From the NCBI GenBank assembly GCA_016735225.1, contig JAERRX010000077.1, positions 1 through 34,419 on the forward strand: a DNA stretch of 34,419 nucleotides, in the 5' to 3' direction. Shown one piece after another: positions 1-9,307 of this stretch. The notes under the pieces are model-generated. The model did no database searches, was not told where the DNA came from, and was given only the letters and a program-made list of their open reading frames with translations. The number at the start of each line of letters is the position of its first letter. The first letter of the stretch is position 1. Made by a program: the position numbers and the translations under genes. Source of the stretch: Sulfurimonas sp. Lineage in GTDB: Bacteria > Campylobacterota > Campylobacteria > Campylobacterales > Sulfurimonadaceae.

Positions 1-44
1 ATTTGTATATATTTTAAGAAATATAAAAAAATTAAGGATTTATA

Positions 45-128
45 ATGAATTTAGGATTACTATCTGTTTTTATAGGACTAAGTGCTTTGCTATTTATGAC
101 TTACAAAATATATAAATTTCAATACTAA
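45..128 (+). CDS. Small single-pass membrane protein, 27 aa (MNLGLLSVFIGLSALLFMTYKIYKFQY), not in the ORF track
   Basis: ATG at 45 with AAGGAT Shine-Dalgarno at 34-39; stop TAA at 126-128; hydrophobic core followed by a basic/aromatic tail. Confidence 0.5.
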   Translation: MNLGLLSVFIGLSALLFMTYKIYKFQY

Positions 129-235
129 AATAACTCAGTTACACCCCCTGTGATCGGATATCCACTTTTAGTGTGTAAAAACATAAGAAATTGTAGCAAA
201 AATATGCTCCTTCGACAAAGTTTAGACTATGGAAG

Positions 236-338
236 TATAATATTAAAAGAGCTGAAGAACCTCTAAAGGTATTTATTTATAAAGTAAACCGTTGTGTGAT
301 AAAGCACACAGCATAGTTACCTAGTTATTAACTTTTTT
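236..338 (+). ncRNA. Candidate intergenic sRNA (about 90 nt, roughly 248-338) with its own -10 and a terminator-like 3' end
   Basis: TATAAT at 236-241; stem GTTGTGTG/CACACAGC (291-298/305-312, one G-U wobble, loop ATAAAG); stem AGTTA/TAACT (315-319/329-333) running into a T-tract (333-338). Confidence 0.35.
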
Positions 339-354
339 ATAAGTAATTTTGATA

Positions 355-360
355 TATAAT
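355..360 (+). promoter_or_regulatory. Putative sigma70-type -10 element for the 388-843 ORF
   Basis: TATAAT at 355-360, AT-rich upstream, 27 nt before the ATG. Confidence 0.4.
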
Positions 361-387
361 TGGGTATAAGAAATTAGGAGTTTTGTC

Positions 388-843
388 ATGTTTGTATCTT
401 CGTACAACACATATATTAGCACAAACAGCACACAAAAAGTTCAAAATGAAAAAAATGAAGCCCTAAAAGCATCTAAAGTTTCTTTTGATTCTCAACTTCT
501 TAACAATACTATCTTAGAATCAACAAACACTCAAAACTATCCAATAAACTATATTTCTAACTATAAAACTTTTAGCAACAAGCAAAAACTGCAAGAGTCA
601 TTTGAAAATATTACAAAAGACAAATATACTAAAAATAAAGCCATTAAAAATGCACAGAATGCTTACTCTGATAACTCTAAAATGTTTTCATTTTTACTAG
701 AACCAAAAGCCACACAAAGCCAAACTCCAAAATTTAACAATGCTCTTCCAGACAATATACTAAAAGCTCAAGAGAAAAATATACGACATAAAATGGTAAA
801 CACTTATATAGAAAATGACAAGTATTACCAGATTACCGCTTAG
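388..843 (+). CDS. Hypothetical protein, 151 aa, Asn/Lys/Ser-rich, C-terminal MVNTYIENDKYYQITA
   Basis: ORF with AGGAG Shine-Dalgarno about 7 nt before the ATG; no recognised domain. Confidence 0.75.
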   Translation: MFVSSYNTYISTNSTQKVQNEKNEALKASKVSFDSQLLNNTILESTNTQNYPINYISNYKTFSNKQKLQESFENITKDKYTKNKAIKNAQNAYSDNSKMFSFLLEPKATQSQTPKFNNALPDNILKAQEKNIRHKMVNTYIENDKYYQITA

Positions 844-847
844 TTTT

Positions 848-1399
848 TTAAGGGCAGTTTACTAGGTATTTCCACTGAGTAGATGTTGATCTTGAGTTCA
901 TACAGTTTGGAAGCACTTGAACTGTTACAAAAGTTTGACCTCCAGAAAATGGCACTTTTACTTTTTTAATACCCCGTGTACCTACACATCCGCTATCAAA
1001 AATTATATTGTTTTCGCTAACTATTGTTATTCTGTCTTCTTCAGAGTATGTTTCATATTCAAATATAAATGAACCTCTTGTTTTACCTAGTGCTATCTGT
1101 TTTGCATCTGCTTTTAATGCACCTGCTTGAACCTCTTTGTTACACTGAGTTATGTTTTTATTTTTAGGTGCCATTATAATGATAACTTTTTTCTCTACAA
1201 TAACTGGCTTCTCGACAACAACTACTTTTTCAACTATCTTCTCCTTATATATAACTTTTGGTGGTGGTGGCGGTGTACAATCTTCAAACTCACAATCCAA
1301 ATCTTTAAAAGCACCCTTTGCCATACTATTTGCTCTGTCATACTCAGATGCACTTGAAAAAATAAACATCGCTAAAAGCATTAAAATTATTTTTAACAT
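848..1399 (-). CDS. Secreted hypothetical protein: signal peptide, PPPPP hinge, Lys/Val/Glu-rich stretch, Cys-containing C-terminal domain
   Basis: Start placed at the internal ATG (MLKIILMLLAMFIFSSASEYD, complement of 1397-1399), which has a GGAG Shine-Dalgarno; the longer ORF start at 1471 runs into ymdB. Confidence 0.7.
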   Translation of the reverse strand: MLKIILMLLAMFIFSSASEYDRANSMAKGAFKDLDCEFEDCTPPPPPKVIYKEKIVEKVVVVEKPVIVEKKVIIIMAPKNKNITQCNKEVQAGALKADAKQIALGKTRGSFIFEYETYSEEDRITIVSENNIIFDSGCVGTRGIKKVKVPFSGGQTFVTVQVLPNCMNSRSTSTQWKYLVNCP

Positions 1400-1451
1400 A
1401 AACTCTCCTTTTTTTCTTTTATATTTTATACTATTTGAGTTTAAAGTAAGA

Positions 1452-2261
1452 TTATTCTTCAAGCCATGCATCTGTTTTTATCACTCTTCCATCACAAAAA
1501 TACTTTAACTTAAAAGCATTAGAGCATCTGCCTTCATTTATATCCATAACTGCTATTTGAAGTATTTTTTTACATCTTTTTGGTATATCGAAATGACCTT
1601 TCATCCCAGTTAGAAACTGTTTTAGTGGAACTTTTGAGTCCATTCCTATGACATTGTCTCTGCAACCGCTCAAACCAATATCACTTAGATATGCAGTGCC
1701 TTGAGCTATTTGAAAATCATCTGTGCCAACATGAGTATGTGTGCCGATTATCGCACTTACACTACCTTGAAGTAGCATCATCATAGCTCGTTTTTCACTT
1801 GTTGCCTCAGCATGAAAATCAACAAATATATTTTCAACACCCTGCTCTTTTAGCTCCAAAACACTCTGTCTTGCTTTTCTAAAAGCATTATCTACAAGAG
1901 GCATAGAGTAGTGTCCCATAAGGTTTAAAACAGCTAGTTTTTCTCCAGCAACTTCATAAACCTTACAGCCAGTTCCACTAACCTCATCGGGGTAGTTGTG
2001 CGGTCTTAGTATCTCATGTGTATCAAACAAAGCCTCTATATCTTTTTTATCCCAAGAGTGGTTACCTCCTGTCATGCAGTCAACTCCATAAGATATAAGC
2101 TCATTTGCATTTTTTCCAGTCATACCAAAACCATGAGATGCGTTTTCATAGTTTGCCACTACAAAATCGATCTCAAACTCCTCTCTTATCTTTTTTAGAT
2201 GCTCTTTTAACATCTCTCTACCTGGGCGACCTACTATATCGCCTATAAATGCTACTTTCAT
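1452..2261 (-). CDS. ymdB: YmdB-family metallophosphoesterase (TIGR00282-like)
   Basis: MKVAFIGDIVGRPGREML N-terminus, GGNHSWD, VDFHAEATSEK, GTHTHVGTDD motifs. Confidence 0.9.
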   Translation of the reverse strand: MKVAFIGDIVGRPGREMLKEHLKKIREEFEIDFVVANYENASHGFGMTGKNANELISYGVDCMTGGNHSWDKKDIEALFDTHEILRPHNYPDEVSGTGCKVYEVAGEKLAVLNLMGHYSMPLVDNAFRKARQSVLELKEQGVENIFVDFHAEATSEKRAMMMLLQGSVSAIIGTHTHVGTDDFQIAQGTAYLSDIGLSGCRDNVIGMDSKVPLKQFLTGMKGHFDIPKRCKKILQIAVMDINEGRCSNAFKLKYFCDGRVIKTDAWLEE

Positions 2262-5252
2262 CTATAGTACCTTTGGTTTATTGTTTCTAAGATAAAAAAG
2301 CACCGCTTTTATGATGTCATCATCATCTTTAGAGTTTGATTTAATGCTCTCTTTGGAGTTGTTAATATATGAAATAGTTATATTTTGTCCATAGTTCATG
2401 ATGCTTTTTATATTTTTATCAATACTTAAAAGTTTTATGACCATTAGTTCAAAAAACTGTTTTGTTGGGCTATCTAACTCTCCAAACCTATCGATGATCT
2501 CCTCTTCTATCTCATATATTTCAACAGGAGTTTCACACTGAGATAGTCGTCTATAAATATCTAAGCGAAGCCTATCTTCTTTAACAATCTCATCAGATAT
2601 AAAAGCAGAGATGCTAAGTTTTATATCTACTTTAGCACGCTGAGTTTCCATAGTATTGCTAAGTATTTTTATAGCATCTTCTAGCATCCTAAGATATAGA
2701 GAATAACCTATATTTTTTATATGTCCGCTTTGAGCATCGCCTACAAGATTGCCTCCGCCTCTTATCTCTAAATCATGATAAGCTAAAACAGAACCACTTC
2801 CTAAAAATGAGTTTGACTCTAGGGCTAGGAGTCTTTTTTTAGCTTCATCTGTTATGTTGTGTTTATCTTGAACCACAAAGTAAGCAAAACCCTCAACATG
2901 ACCACGACCTACACGACCACGAAGCTGATGAAGGTCTGCTATACCAAACCTATCTGCCCCATCTATGATCATAGTATTTACTTTTGGCATATGAATACCT
3001 GACTCTATGATAGAGGTGGCTATCATCAGGTCATACTCTCCCTCTTCAAACTTTAAAAGTTCTTTTTCAGTCTGAACCGCTGAGATCTTAGAGTGCAACA
3101 TAACTACTCTTAGCTCAGGAAGTATAGCCTTAAGTTCGCCCAGTTTTATCGGCATATGGTCTATGGAGTTGTGAACATAAAACACTTGTCCACCTCGCCT
3201 TAGCTCTCTTAATATTACCTCTTTTATAAATTTTTCATTATACTCTTTTACAAAGGTTCTTACTCCCTGTCGCTCACTAGGTGGAGTTAAAAGCTGACTC
3301 ATGGTTTTTATGGAACTTAGTGCTTGGTTTAGTGAACGAGGTATAGGAGTAGCACTCATAGAGAGTAGATGCACACTATGATAAACCTCTTTTATCTTTT
3401 CTTTTTGCTTCACCCCAAACTTATGCTCTTCATCTATGATAACAACACCCAAGTTTTTAAAACTCAAACCAAAAAGAGAGTGAGTACCGACAACAACATC
3501 TATCTCACCAGATGCTAAACCTTTTGTGATGTTGTTTTTATCTTTTGTACTTACAAATCTATCTAGTTTTGCATATCTCAAGCCCAAATCAGTAAACCTT
3601 TCATCTAAAGAGCGATAATGTTGAGCCGATAAAAGAGTTGTTGGGACTATGAGAGCTGACTGATAGCCTGACTTAAAAGCTGTAAATATTACATTTAAAG
3701 CAACCTCTGTTTTACCAAAACCAACATCACCGCTCAAAAGCCTGTCCATTATATGTCCACTTGACATCTGAGTCACTATCTCATCAACTGATCTTGTTTG
3801 ATCATCAGTATAGGAAAATCCTGCTAATTTTTGAAACTCTTTTAACTCTGAGTTTGCTATATTCATCTTTGGAGCTTTTATAAGCTCTCTTGCTGCTGCT
3901 GTGTTTACTATTTGACCAGCTATCTCCATTAGTCGTTTTTTAACTTTTTCTTTTAACTTGCCAAAGCTTCCTTTTCCGAGTCTATCGAGCATAGGAGTTG
4001 AGCCACCAGATGCGATGTAACGGTCAATAAAGTCAAGGTTTTCTACAGGTAAAAGTATCTTATCATCACCAACATACTTTATAACTATAAAATCTTTTAT
4101 ACCACCCAAAATCTCTGTTTGCTCTATCTTTTCAAATATTCCCACTCCATAATCTTCATGAACTACATAATCACCAGCTTTTAAGTCATCAAGCATTATA
4201 GAACTTTTTCTTCTTCGCCTTACTTTATCTGCTTTGTTTAAAGAGATGATAAGCTCATCTTTTGTTATGATATTTAAAATATATGGAGCATATACCTCTT
4301 TAATATTACTTAGATTAAAAAGCCCTACTTGCTTCATCAAAGCTTCATTTGCTGCTATGATAGTTATCTTTTTGTTTTTATGAACTTTTATAAGAGTAAG
4401 AACATCTGTTACCACTAGCTCTTTGTAACTATCACTTCTTTGTAAAATATCAACATTGAAACTATCTCTTGACACAAAAGGGTCATTTAGAGCATAAGCA
4501 TCTACAAGTAATGTGTCTAGGTTTCTTATAAGTTTTACATTTTTCTTATCTAAAAAGTTTGAAGCCTTATCATCTAAATACCAAAAACCCAAAGATGCTA
4601 CATCTTTTACTAAAGCATCAAAATCACTCTGCTCTATCTTTTGATGTAGCTGGGTAAACTGATCTTCATCTAAAGAGTAAAAAGCAGGAGATATTTTAAA
4701 GCTGTCAAGTTCTTCTTTGAGAGTTCTTTGAGTTTCTAGTTCAAAGCGTTTTATCTGTTCTATCTCATTGTCAAAAAGAGAGACTCTTATAGGCATATCA
4801 GAAGATGGTGTAAATATATCTATAATATCCCCACGAAAAGATATCTCTCCTGCAACTTGAACCATATCTACAAAATTGTAACCCCAAAATAACATCTGCT
4901 CTTTAAAGGAGTTAAGATCTATAGTTGAGCCAAACTCTACTGTTTGTTCTTGGAGCAAAGAGTTATGAGGAAGATGAAAAAGTAATGTTTTAAGTGGAGA
5001 TATTACTAGGGGCTTTTTTTTATACGAATAGTACAATTTTAAGGCACTAAAGAGTTCATGGAGTTCTTGAGTGTAAACTCTCAAGTCATCCCCATAGCTC
5101 GGACGAAAGTCTGGGAAAACTATTGCCTCTTTGTTGAAAAAAGTTGCAACACTTTTTAGACTTTGAGCCTCTTTATAGTCTTCACATATTAAAACTTCTA
5201 CATCTTCTTTTTTATTTTCTTTAAAGTATTCAAACAGTATGTTTTGTGACAT
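2262..5252 (-). CDS. mfd: Transcription-repair coupling factor Mfd
   Basis: 996 aa; CarD-like interaction region (DYVVHEDYGVGIF), helicase motifs GDVGFGKTEVA, DEEH, SATPIPRSL, HQLRGRVGR. Confidence 0.95.
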   Translation of the reverse strand: MSQNILFEYFKENKKEDVEVLICEDYKEAQSLKSVATFFNKEAIVFPDFRPSYGDDLRVYTQELHELFSALKLYYSYKKKPLVISPLKTLLFHLPHNSLLQEQTVEFGSTIDLNSFKEQMLFWGYNFVDMVQVAGEISFRGDIIDIFTPSSDMPIRVSLFDNEIEQIKRFELETQRTLKEELDSFKISPAFYSLDEDQFTQLHQKIEQSDFDALVKDVASLGFWYLDDKASNFLDKKNVKLIRNLDTLLVDAYALNDPFVSRDSFNVDILQRSDSYKELVVTDVLTLIKVHKNKKITIIAANEALMKQVGLFNLSNIKEVYAPYILNIITKDELIISLNKADKVRRRRKSSIMLDDLKAGDYVVHEDYGVGIFEKIEQTEILGGIKDFIVIKYVGDDKILLPVENLDFIDRYIASGGSTPMLDRLGKGSFGKLKEKVKKRLMEIAGQIVNTAAARELIKAPKMNIANSELKEFQKLAGFSYTDDQTRSVDEIVTQMSSGHIMDRLLSGDVGFGKTEVALNVIFTAFKSGYQSALIVPTTLLSAQHYRSLDERFTDLGLRYAKLDRFVSTKDKNNITKGLASGEIDVVVGTHSLFGLSFKNLGVVIIDEEHKFGVKQKEKIKEVYHSVHLLSMSATPIPRSLNQALSSIKTMSQLLTPPSERQGVRTFVKEYNEKFIKEVILRELRRGGQVFYVHNSIDHMPIKLGELKAILPELRVVMLHSKISAVQTEKELLKFEEGEYDLMIATSIIESGIHMPKVNTMIIDGADRFGIADLHQLRGRVGRGHVEGFAYFVVQDKHNITDEAKKRLLALESNSFLGSGSVLAYHDLEIRGGGNLVGDAQSGHIKNIGYSLYLRMLEDAIKILSNTMETQRAKVDIKLSISAFISDEIVKEDRLRLDIYRRLSQCETPVEIYEIEEEIIDRFGELDSPTKQFFELMVIKLLSIDKNIKSIMNYGQNITISYINNSKESIKSNSKDDDDIIKAVLFYLRNNKPKVL

Positions 5253-5276
5253 TTTTTTCCTAGGGAATATCTTGGT

Positions 5277-5714
5277 TTATTTTACTAAAGCAGTTGCTTT
5301 AGTTACTTTAAGTTTTTTGTCTTTTAATTTTTCTGGAATAGGAACAGGAGCAGCTCCCTTGACAATACTTTTTCCTTCAAAAACACCCTTAATTTCAATA
5401 ATAAGCTCACCTGACTCTATTGTTCCATTAACTCGCCCTGATTCCTTAATCTCTACCCTATCAGCACTAATACTTCCCTCTACATAGCCTTGAACCACAA
5501 GTCTTTTAGTAGCTACTTCACCCTTTATATGACCATTTTTTCCGATATTTACCTCTTTTTGAGAGTGGATAACACCTTCAAATTCTCCATCTATGTACAA
5601 ATTGCATGAGAGATCAATCTCTCCCTTTATTGTTGTTCCTGCTGTAATAATGGTAGTGTTTTTGTCGGTTTTACTACTCTGATCTGCGCTGTCGCTGTTA
5701 TTAAAGATTGCCAT
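5277..5714 (-). CDS. ccmA: Bactofilin (polymer-forming cytoskeletal protein), CcmA-like
   Basis: MAIF start, repeating beta-helix pattern (GTTIKGEIDLSCNLYIDGEFEGVI...); located directly downstream of an M23 peptidase as in the Helicobacter cell-shape locus. Confidence 0.9.
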   Translation of the reverse strand: MAIFNNSDSADQSSKTDKNTTIITAGTTIKGEIDLSCNLYIDGEFEGVIHSQKEVNIGKNGHIKGEVATKRLVVQGYVEGSISADRVEIKESGRVNGTIESGELIIEIKGVFEGKSIVKGAAPVPIPEKLKDKKLKVTKATALVK

Positions 5715-6571
5715 GGTATTATTTTTTCCTTATCAAATATCTCTTTATAGTTTTTAACATTCCATTTTACAAAATAAAAAGGATTTACTGCTCTTTGAAT
5801 AAATCTTATTTCATAATGCAAATGCGGACCATTACTCATTCCTGAGTTGCCTGTGTATGCGATCAGATCTCCTTTTCTTACAAATATTCCTGATTTTACC
5901 ACAACTTTATTTAAATGCCCAAAATATGTTCTAAAGCCATAGTTATTTTGAAGTATGACCAACCTACCATAGCCACTTTTTTTATGAAAGCCTGCCCACT
6001 CAACTATGCCATCAGCAGTTGCGTAAATTGGAGTGTTCATCTTTGCTCTCATATCAAGACCACGATGAAACTCCCTTCTGTTGAGTGTTGGATGTATTCT
6101 GTAGCCAAACTTACTTGTTATACCTTTAAACTCAATAGGCGAGCCGCTAGGAATCAACTGCAGTAGAGTTGTCATCTGTTGTGAGTTTACTTTTGTCAAG
6201 TTCACTCTTTGTTGAAGTGACATATCTCGAACTGGGGAGAGACCCATCATTTTTTCAACTTCCGATAAAGAGTCAGAAACTTCATCTAATTCTCGTTTTT
6301 TATTACTCAATGCTAAAAGAGTACCCTTCATATTCTGATCTAGCTCATCATTCTTTCTTTTTAAAGCATTGTAAGATTTTTGAGTGTTTTGACGTTTTTT
6401 TTCTATCTCATCGACTGAATAGTTTAGATATAAAATAGTACCAACAGCGATTAAAGCTATAAAACCTAAAAACGATAGAGCATAAAGTATCGCTCTTTTA
6501 ACTATGTAATGCATGTTGTACTGCTTTACACCATTGTCATCATTGATAGTAATAGTAAAATGATCATTCAT
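5627..6571 (-). CDS. M23-family metallopeptidase, cell-shape/peptidoglycan endopeptidase (Csd1/Csd2-like)
   Basis: N-terminal TM and coiled coil, then FGYRIHPTLNRREFHRGLDM...GNSGMSNGPHLHYEIRF, the LytM/M23 signature. Confidence 0.9.
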   Translation of the reverse strand: MNDHFTITINDDNGVKQYNMHYIVKRAILYALSFLGFIALIAVGTILYLNYSVDEIEKKRQNTQKSYNALKRKNDELDQNMKGTLLALSNKKRELDEVSDSLSEVEKMMGLSPVRDMSLQQRVNLTKVNSQQMTTLLQLIPSGSPIEFKGITSKFGYRIHPTLNRREFHRGLDMRAKMNTPIYATADGIVEWAGFHKKSGYGRLVILQNNYGFRTYFGHLNKVVVKSGIFVRKGDLIAYTGNSGMSNGPHLHYEIRFIQRAVNPFYFVKWNVKNYKEIFDKEKIIPWQSLITATAQIRVVKPTKTLPLLQQEQQ

Positions 6572-6578
6572 ATATCAG

Positions 6579-7730
6579 CTATGCTCTCTTATATATTTTC
6601 ATAAATTCTTCAACAACACTAAAGGAGCCAAATACTAAATATTTTTCATCTTGCACTATCTTTTCAAATGAGCTGTATTGTATCTCTAAGTCTTTTAAAG
6701 TTTTTTTAAGTTGTGCTTTTGAGACTAATCTTTCATCATCTATGTCGATAATTTGCACACTTTTTACTATTGGCTTTAAAATTTGAAGAATTTTTTTATA
6801 ATTTTTATCTTTATAACTATTGTAAATCAAAACAAATTTATCTGGTTTTAGTGCATCTCTTATAGCATCTGCTGCTAAAGGGTTATGCCCAACATCAACA
6901 ATTATATTTTTTTGTAGATGTGTTAAGCGTCCAAAAAGCTTAGAACCTACAAAACTATCTTCATCATACTCTAAGTTTAAAAAGTTTAGAGCAGAGATGC
7001 TTAGGCTTAGGTTTTCTACTAGATGCTGCTCTAATTTTAAAGATGATGCAATATTTTTAATTTTTATTTTGTCATTATCACTTAGTAATTGATCATATTT
7101 TTGTATATTTAGATTTTTAGATTTTACTAAAATATCAGAAATCTCATATACCTCTTTCTCTTTTTGCAAGGCTAAAATAGCATTGTTTTGTATAGCATTT
7201 AATTTTGTTGTTGCTATAGCTTTTAAAGTTGAACCTAAAAAAACCTCGTGGTCAAAAGATATAGGTGTTACAAGAGTTAAAATCTTATCAAAAACAGCAG
7301 TTGCATCATGTTCTCCACCTAAACCAGCTTCCATAACAAGATAATCACACTCTTTACTTACCACTAGGCAAAGAAGTGTTGTGTATTCAAAATAGGAAAG
7401 TTCATCTGATTCAGATGGAGTTAATATATTTTGCAGTTTTATGTGGGCATCTTGGAGTGTTTTATCATCAATATCACCCCCATCTATCCATATTCTTTCG
7501 TTGAACTCTAAAATATGAGGTGAACTATAATGAATAGTTTTAAACCCCATAATATACAGGGCAGTAGCTAAAAATCTGCCTGTAGTTCCCTTTGCATTTG
7601 TGCCTATGATATGGATGATTTTTGGTATATCCATAAGGTTTTTAACTCTCGCATAAACCCTAGGCATACGAGTATAGTCAATTTTATCATAATATAGTGG
7701 CTTGAGCGATAAGAAATTTTTTAGTAACAT
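6579..7730 (-). CDS. folC: Folylpolyglutamate synthase/dihydrofolate synthase
   Basis: GTNAKGTTGRFLATAL P-loop, YSSPHILEFNERI, EAGLGGEHDATAVF, VDVGHNPLAA motifs. Confidence 0.92.
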   Translation of the reverse strand: MLLKNFLSLKPLYYDKIDYTRMPRVYARVKNLMDIPKIIHIIGTNAKGTTGRFLATALYIMGFKTIHYSSPHILEFNERIWIDGGDIDDKTLQDAHIKLQNILTPSESDELSYFEYTTLLCLVVSKECDYLVMEAGLGGEHDATAVFDKILTLVTPISFDHEVFLGSTLKAIATTKLNAIQNNAILALQKEKEVYEISDILVKSKNLNIQKYDQLLSDNDKIKIKNIASSLKLEQHLVENLSLSISALNFLNLEYDEDSFVGSKLFGRLTHLQKNIIVDVGHNPLAADAIRDALKPDKFVLIYNSYKDKNYKKILQILKPIVKSVQIIDIDDERLVSKAQLKKTLKDLEIQYSSFEKIVQDEKYLVFGSFSVVEEFMKIYKRA

Positions 7731-7732
7731 TT

Positions 7733-9292
7733 TTAGTTATATGCCACCTGATTACGACCATCTTTTTTTGCTTTGTATAAGCATTCATCTGAAGATGTGA
7801 TAAGGTTTTTCAAAGAGGACATCTTTTTTCTTTCGCTAACACCGCAACTGACAGTAACCTGAATTCTTTGTCCTTTATACATAAAACGAGCTTTTTGAAC
7901 ATGCTTTCTTACTTTTTGGGCAAAATCAACACCGCCTTTAGTTCCTGTCTCACTAAGAAGAGCCATAAACTCTTCCCCTCCAAATCTACCAATTATATCT
8001 ACACTTCTTGTTGCTTTTTTTAGTATCTTTGCAAAAGCAGCAAGAACAGCATCCCCTGCATCATGCCCATAAGTATCATTAACATTTTTAAAGTGGTCTA
8101 GGTCAAACATAACAATACTAAAGTTATGCCCATATCTAACAAACTCAGACTCTTTAACACTCATAAACTCATCTAAGGCTCTTTTGTTGTAAAGCTTTGT
8201 TAAAAAGTCCTCTTTTGATGCTTGCTTAGCATCTTCGAGTTCTTTTTCAAGGTTTTTGACTTTTGTGCTCAATAGCCCAACTTCTTTAGTGTGACCCTTT
8301 AAGTCATCGGTTAAAGTTTTAGTAGATTCCTCTAAAGCGGTTGCTATGCCTAAAAGTTTTTTATGAGATAGTTTAAAATTTGCAGCACTTCCATCGTTAT
8401 AATTTTCTAAATCTGACTTTATCTTTTGTATCTCAGTTGTTGAATCATCAGAGTGTTCTATCATCGCAATAAGTCTTAAAGATAATTTATCTAGTACTCC
8501 ATCGATCGACTCTACCATCTTTTTTACACTTTTTTTATCAAGTGCTATTCTAAGTGAGATGATTGTTCTAACTTCTTCTTCTATGCTTGCACTGTCTAAA
8601 AGTGCTGGGTTAAGCTCAATCTTTTCACTAAGTGTAGCTATCTTGTCATTTACACTCGAAGCGATAGAGGGAACAAAAGATAAAACTAAAAGTGATGCTA
8701 CTCGAACTAACTCGCTATTGTTTTTATCTGTGTTTGAATCTGTGTTTGAAGTTGAAACATCTGTATCTAAATTTTCAATTGTCTTTTTAAGATCCCTCCT
8801 ATCAACCTCACCAAAAGCACTTAGTTTACTTAAAAAATTATCATCATAAGTGGTTATAAAGTCTATCCAGTGCTGTCTAAACTGCTCAAGTTCTTGTGTT
8901 GTCGGGTTTGAACCTAAAAGAACAATACTCTTCTGTGCTAATTCACTTGCTTGTTCATTGTGTAGAACTTCTACAACTTGAAGTATTCTTTTTGTGAGAA
9001 GTTCTTGTGACTCAAGCTGCTCTGAACATACTGTTGGACTTGTTCTGTTTAACTTTGAGATCAAAAAACGAGTTAGTTCGTCCATTGATTGTATTCTATA
9101 ATTTTTTAACTCTTTTTGAATATCCTTATTTAAAGTTTTTGAAAACTTTTCAACATGGGTACAGTCCTGTGTATTCATACCAGCATTTTTTGCCTCTTTA
9201 CAAAATGCTTCTGCATAATAGTCTGGTGTTAATATCTTTCCCTCTAACTCAAGCCTTTTCATAGCTTTTTTTATAATAATTTGAACGGTCAT
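7733..9292 (-). CDS. Diguanylate cyclase (GGDEF domain) with long N-terminal alpha-helical region
   Basis: C-terminal DFLTKLYNKRALDE...RFGGEEFMALL...VSCGVSE; RSVD (RxxD I-site) five residues before GGEEF. Confidence 0.92.
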   Translation of the reverse strand: MTVQIIIKKAMKRLELEGKILTPDYYAEAFCKEAKNAGMNTQDCTHVEKFSKTLNKDIQKELKNYRIQSMDELTRFLISKLNRTSPTVCSEQLESQELLTKRILQVVEVLHNEQASELAQKSIVLLGSNPTTQELEQFRQHWIDFITTYDDNFLSKLSAFGEVDRRDLKKTIENLDTDVSTSNTDSNTDKNNSELVRVASLLVLSFVPSIASSVNDKIATLSEKIELNPALLDSASIEEEVRTIISLRIALDKKSVKKMVESIDGVLDKLSLRLIAMIEHSDDSTTEIQKIKSDLENYNDGSAANFKLSHKKLLGIATALEESTKTLTDDLKGHTKEVGLLSTKVKNLEKELEDAKQASKEDFLTKLYNKRALDEFMSVKESEFVRYGHNFSIVMFDLDHFKNVNDTYGHDAGDAVLAAFAKILKKATRSVDIIGRFGGEEFMALLSETGTKGGVDFAQKVRKHVQKARFMYKGQRIQVTVSCGVSERKKMSSLKNLITSSDECLYKAKKDGRNQVAYN

Positions 9293-9307
9293 AATATACT
9301 CCTTGTT

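Noticed and set aside
139-178. GTGATCGGATATCCACTTTTAGTGTG segment resembling terminal repeats of IS21-type elements
   Set aside because: Single short segment, no transposase or second end visible; similarity is from memory only. Would need an ISfinder search.
1127-1508. Plus-strand ORFs (76 and 118 aa) including WWWW and GGGGG runs
   Set aside because: Antisense to the Pro/Val/Lys-rich secreted protein; the runs are the complement of its CCA/CCG proline codons; no supporting start signals.
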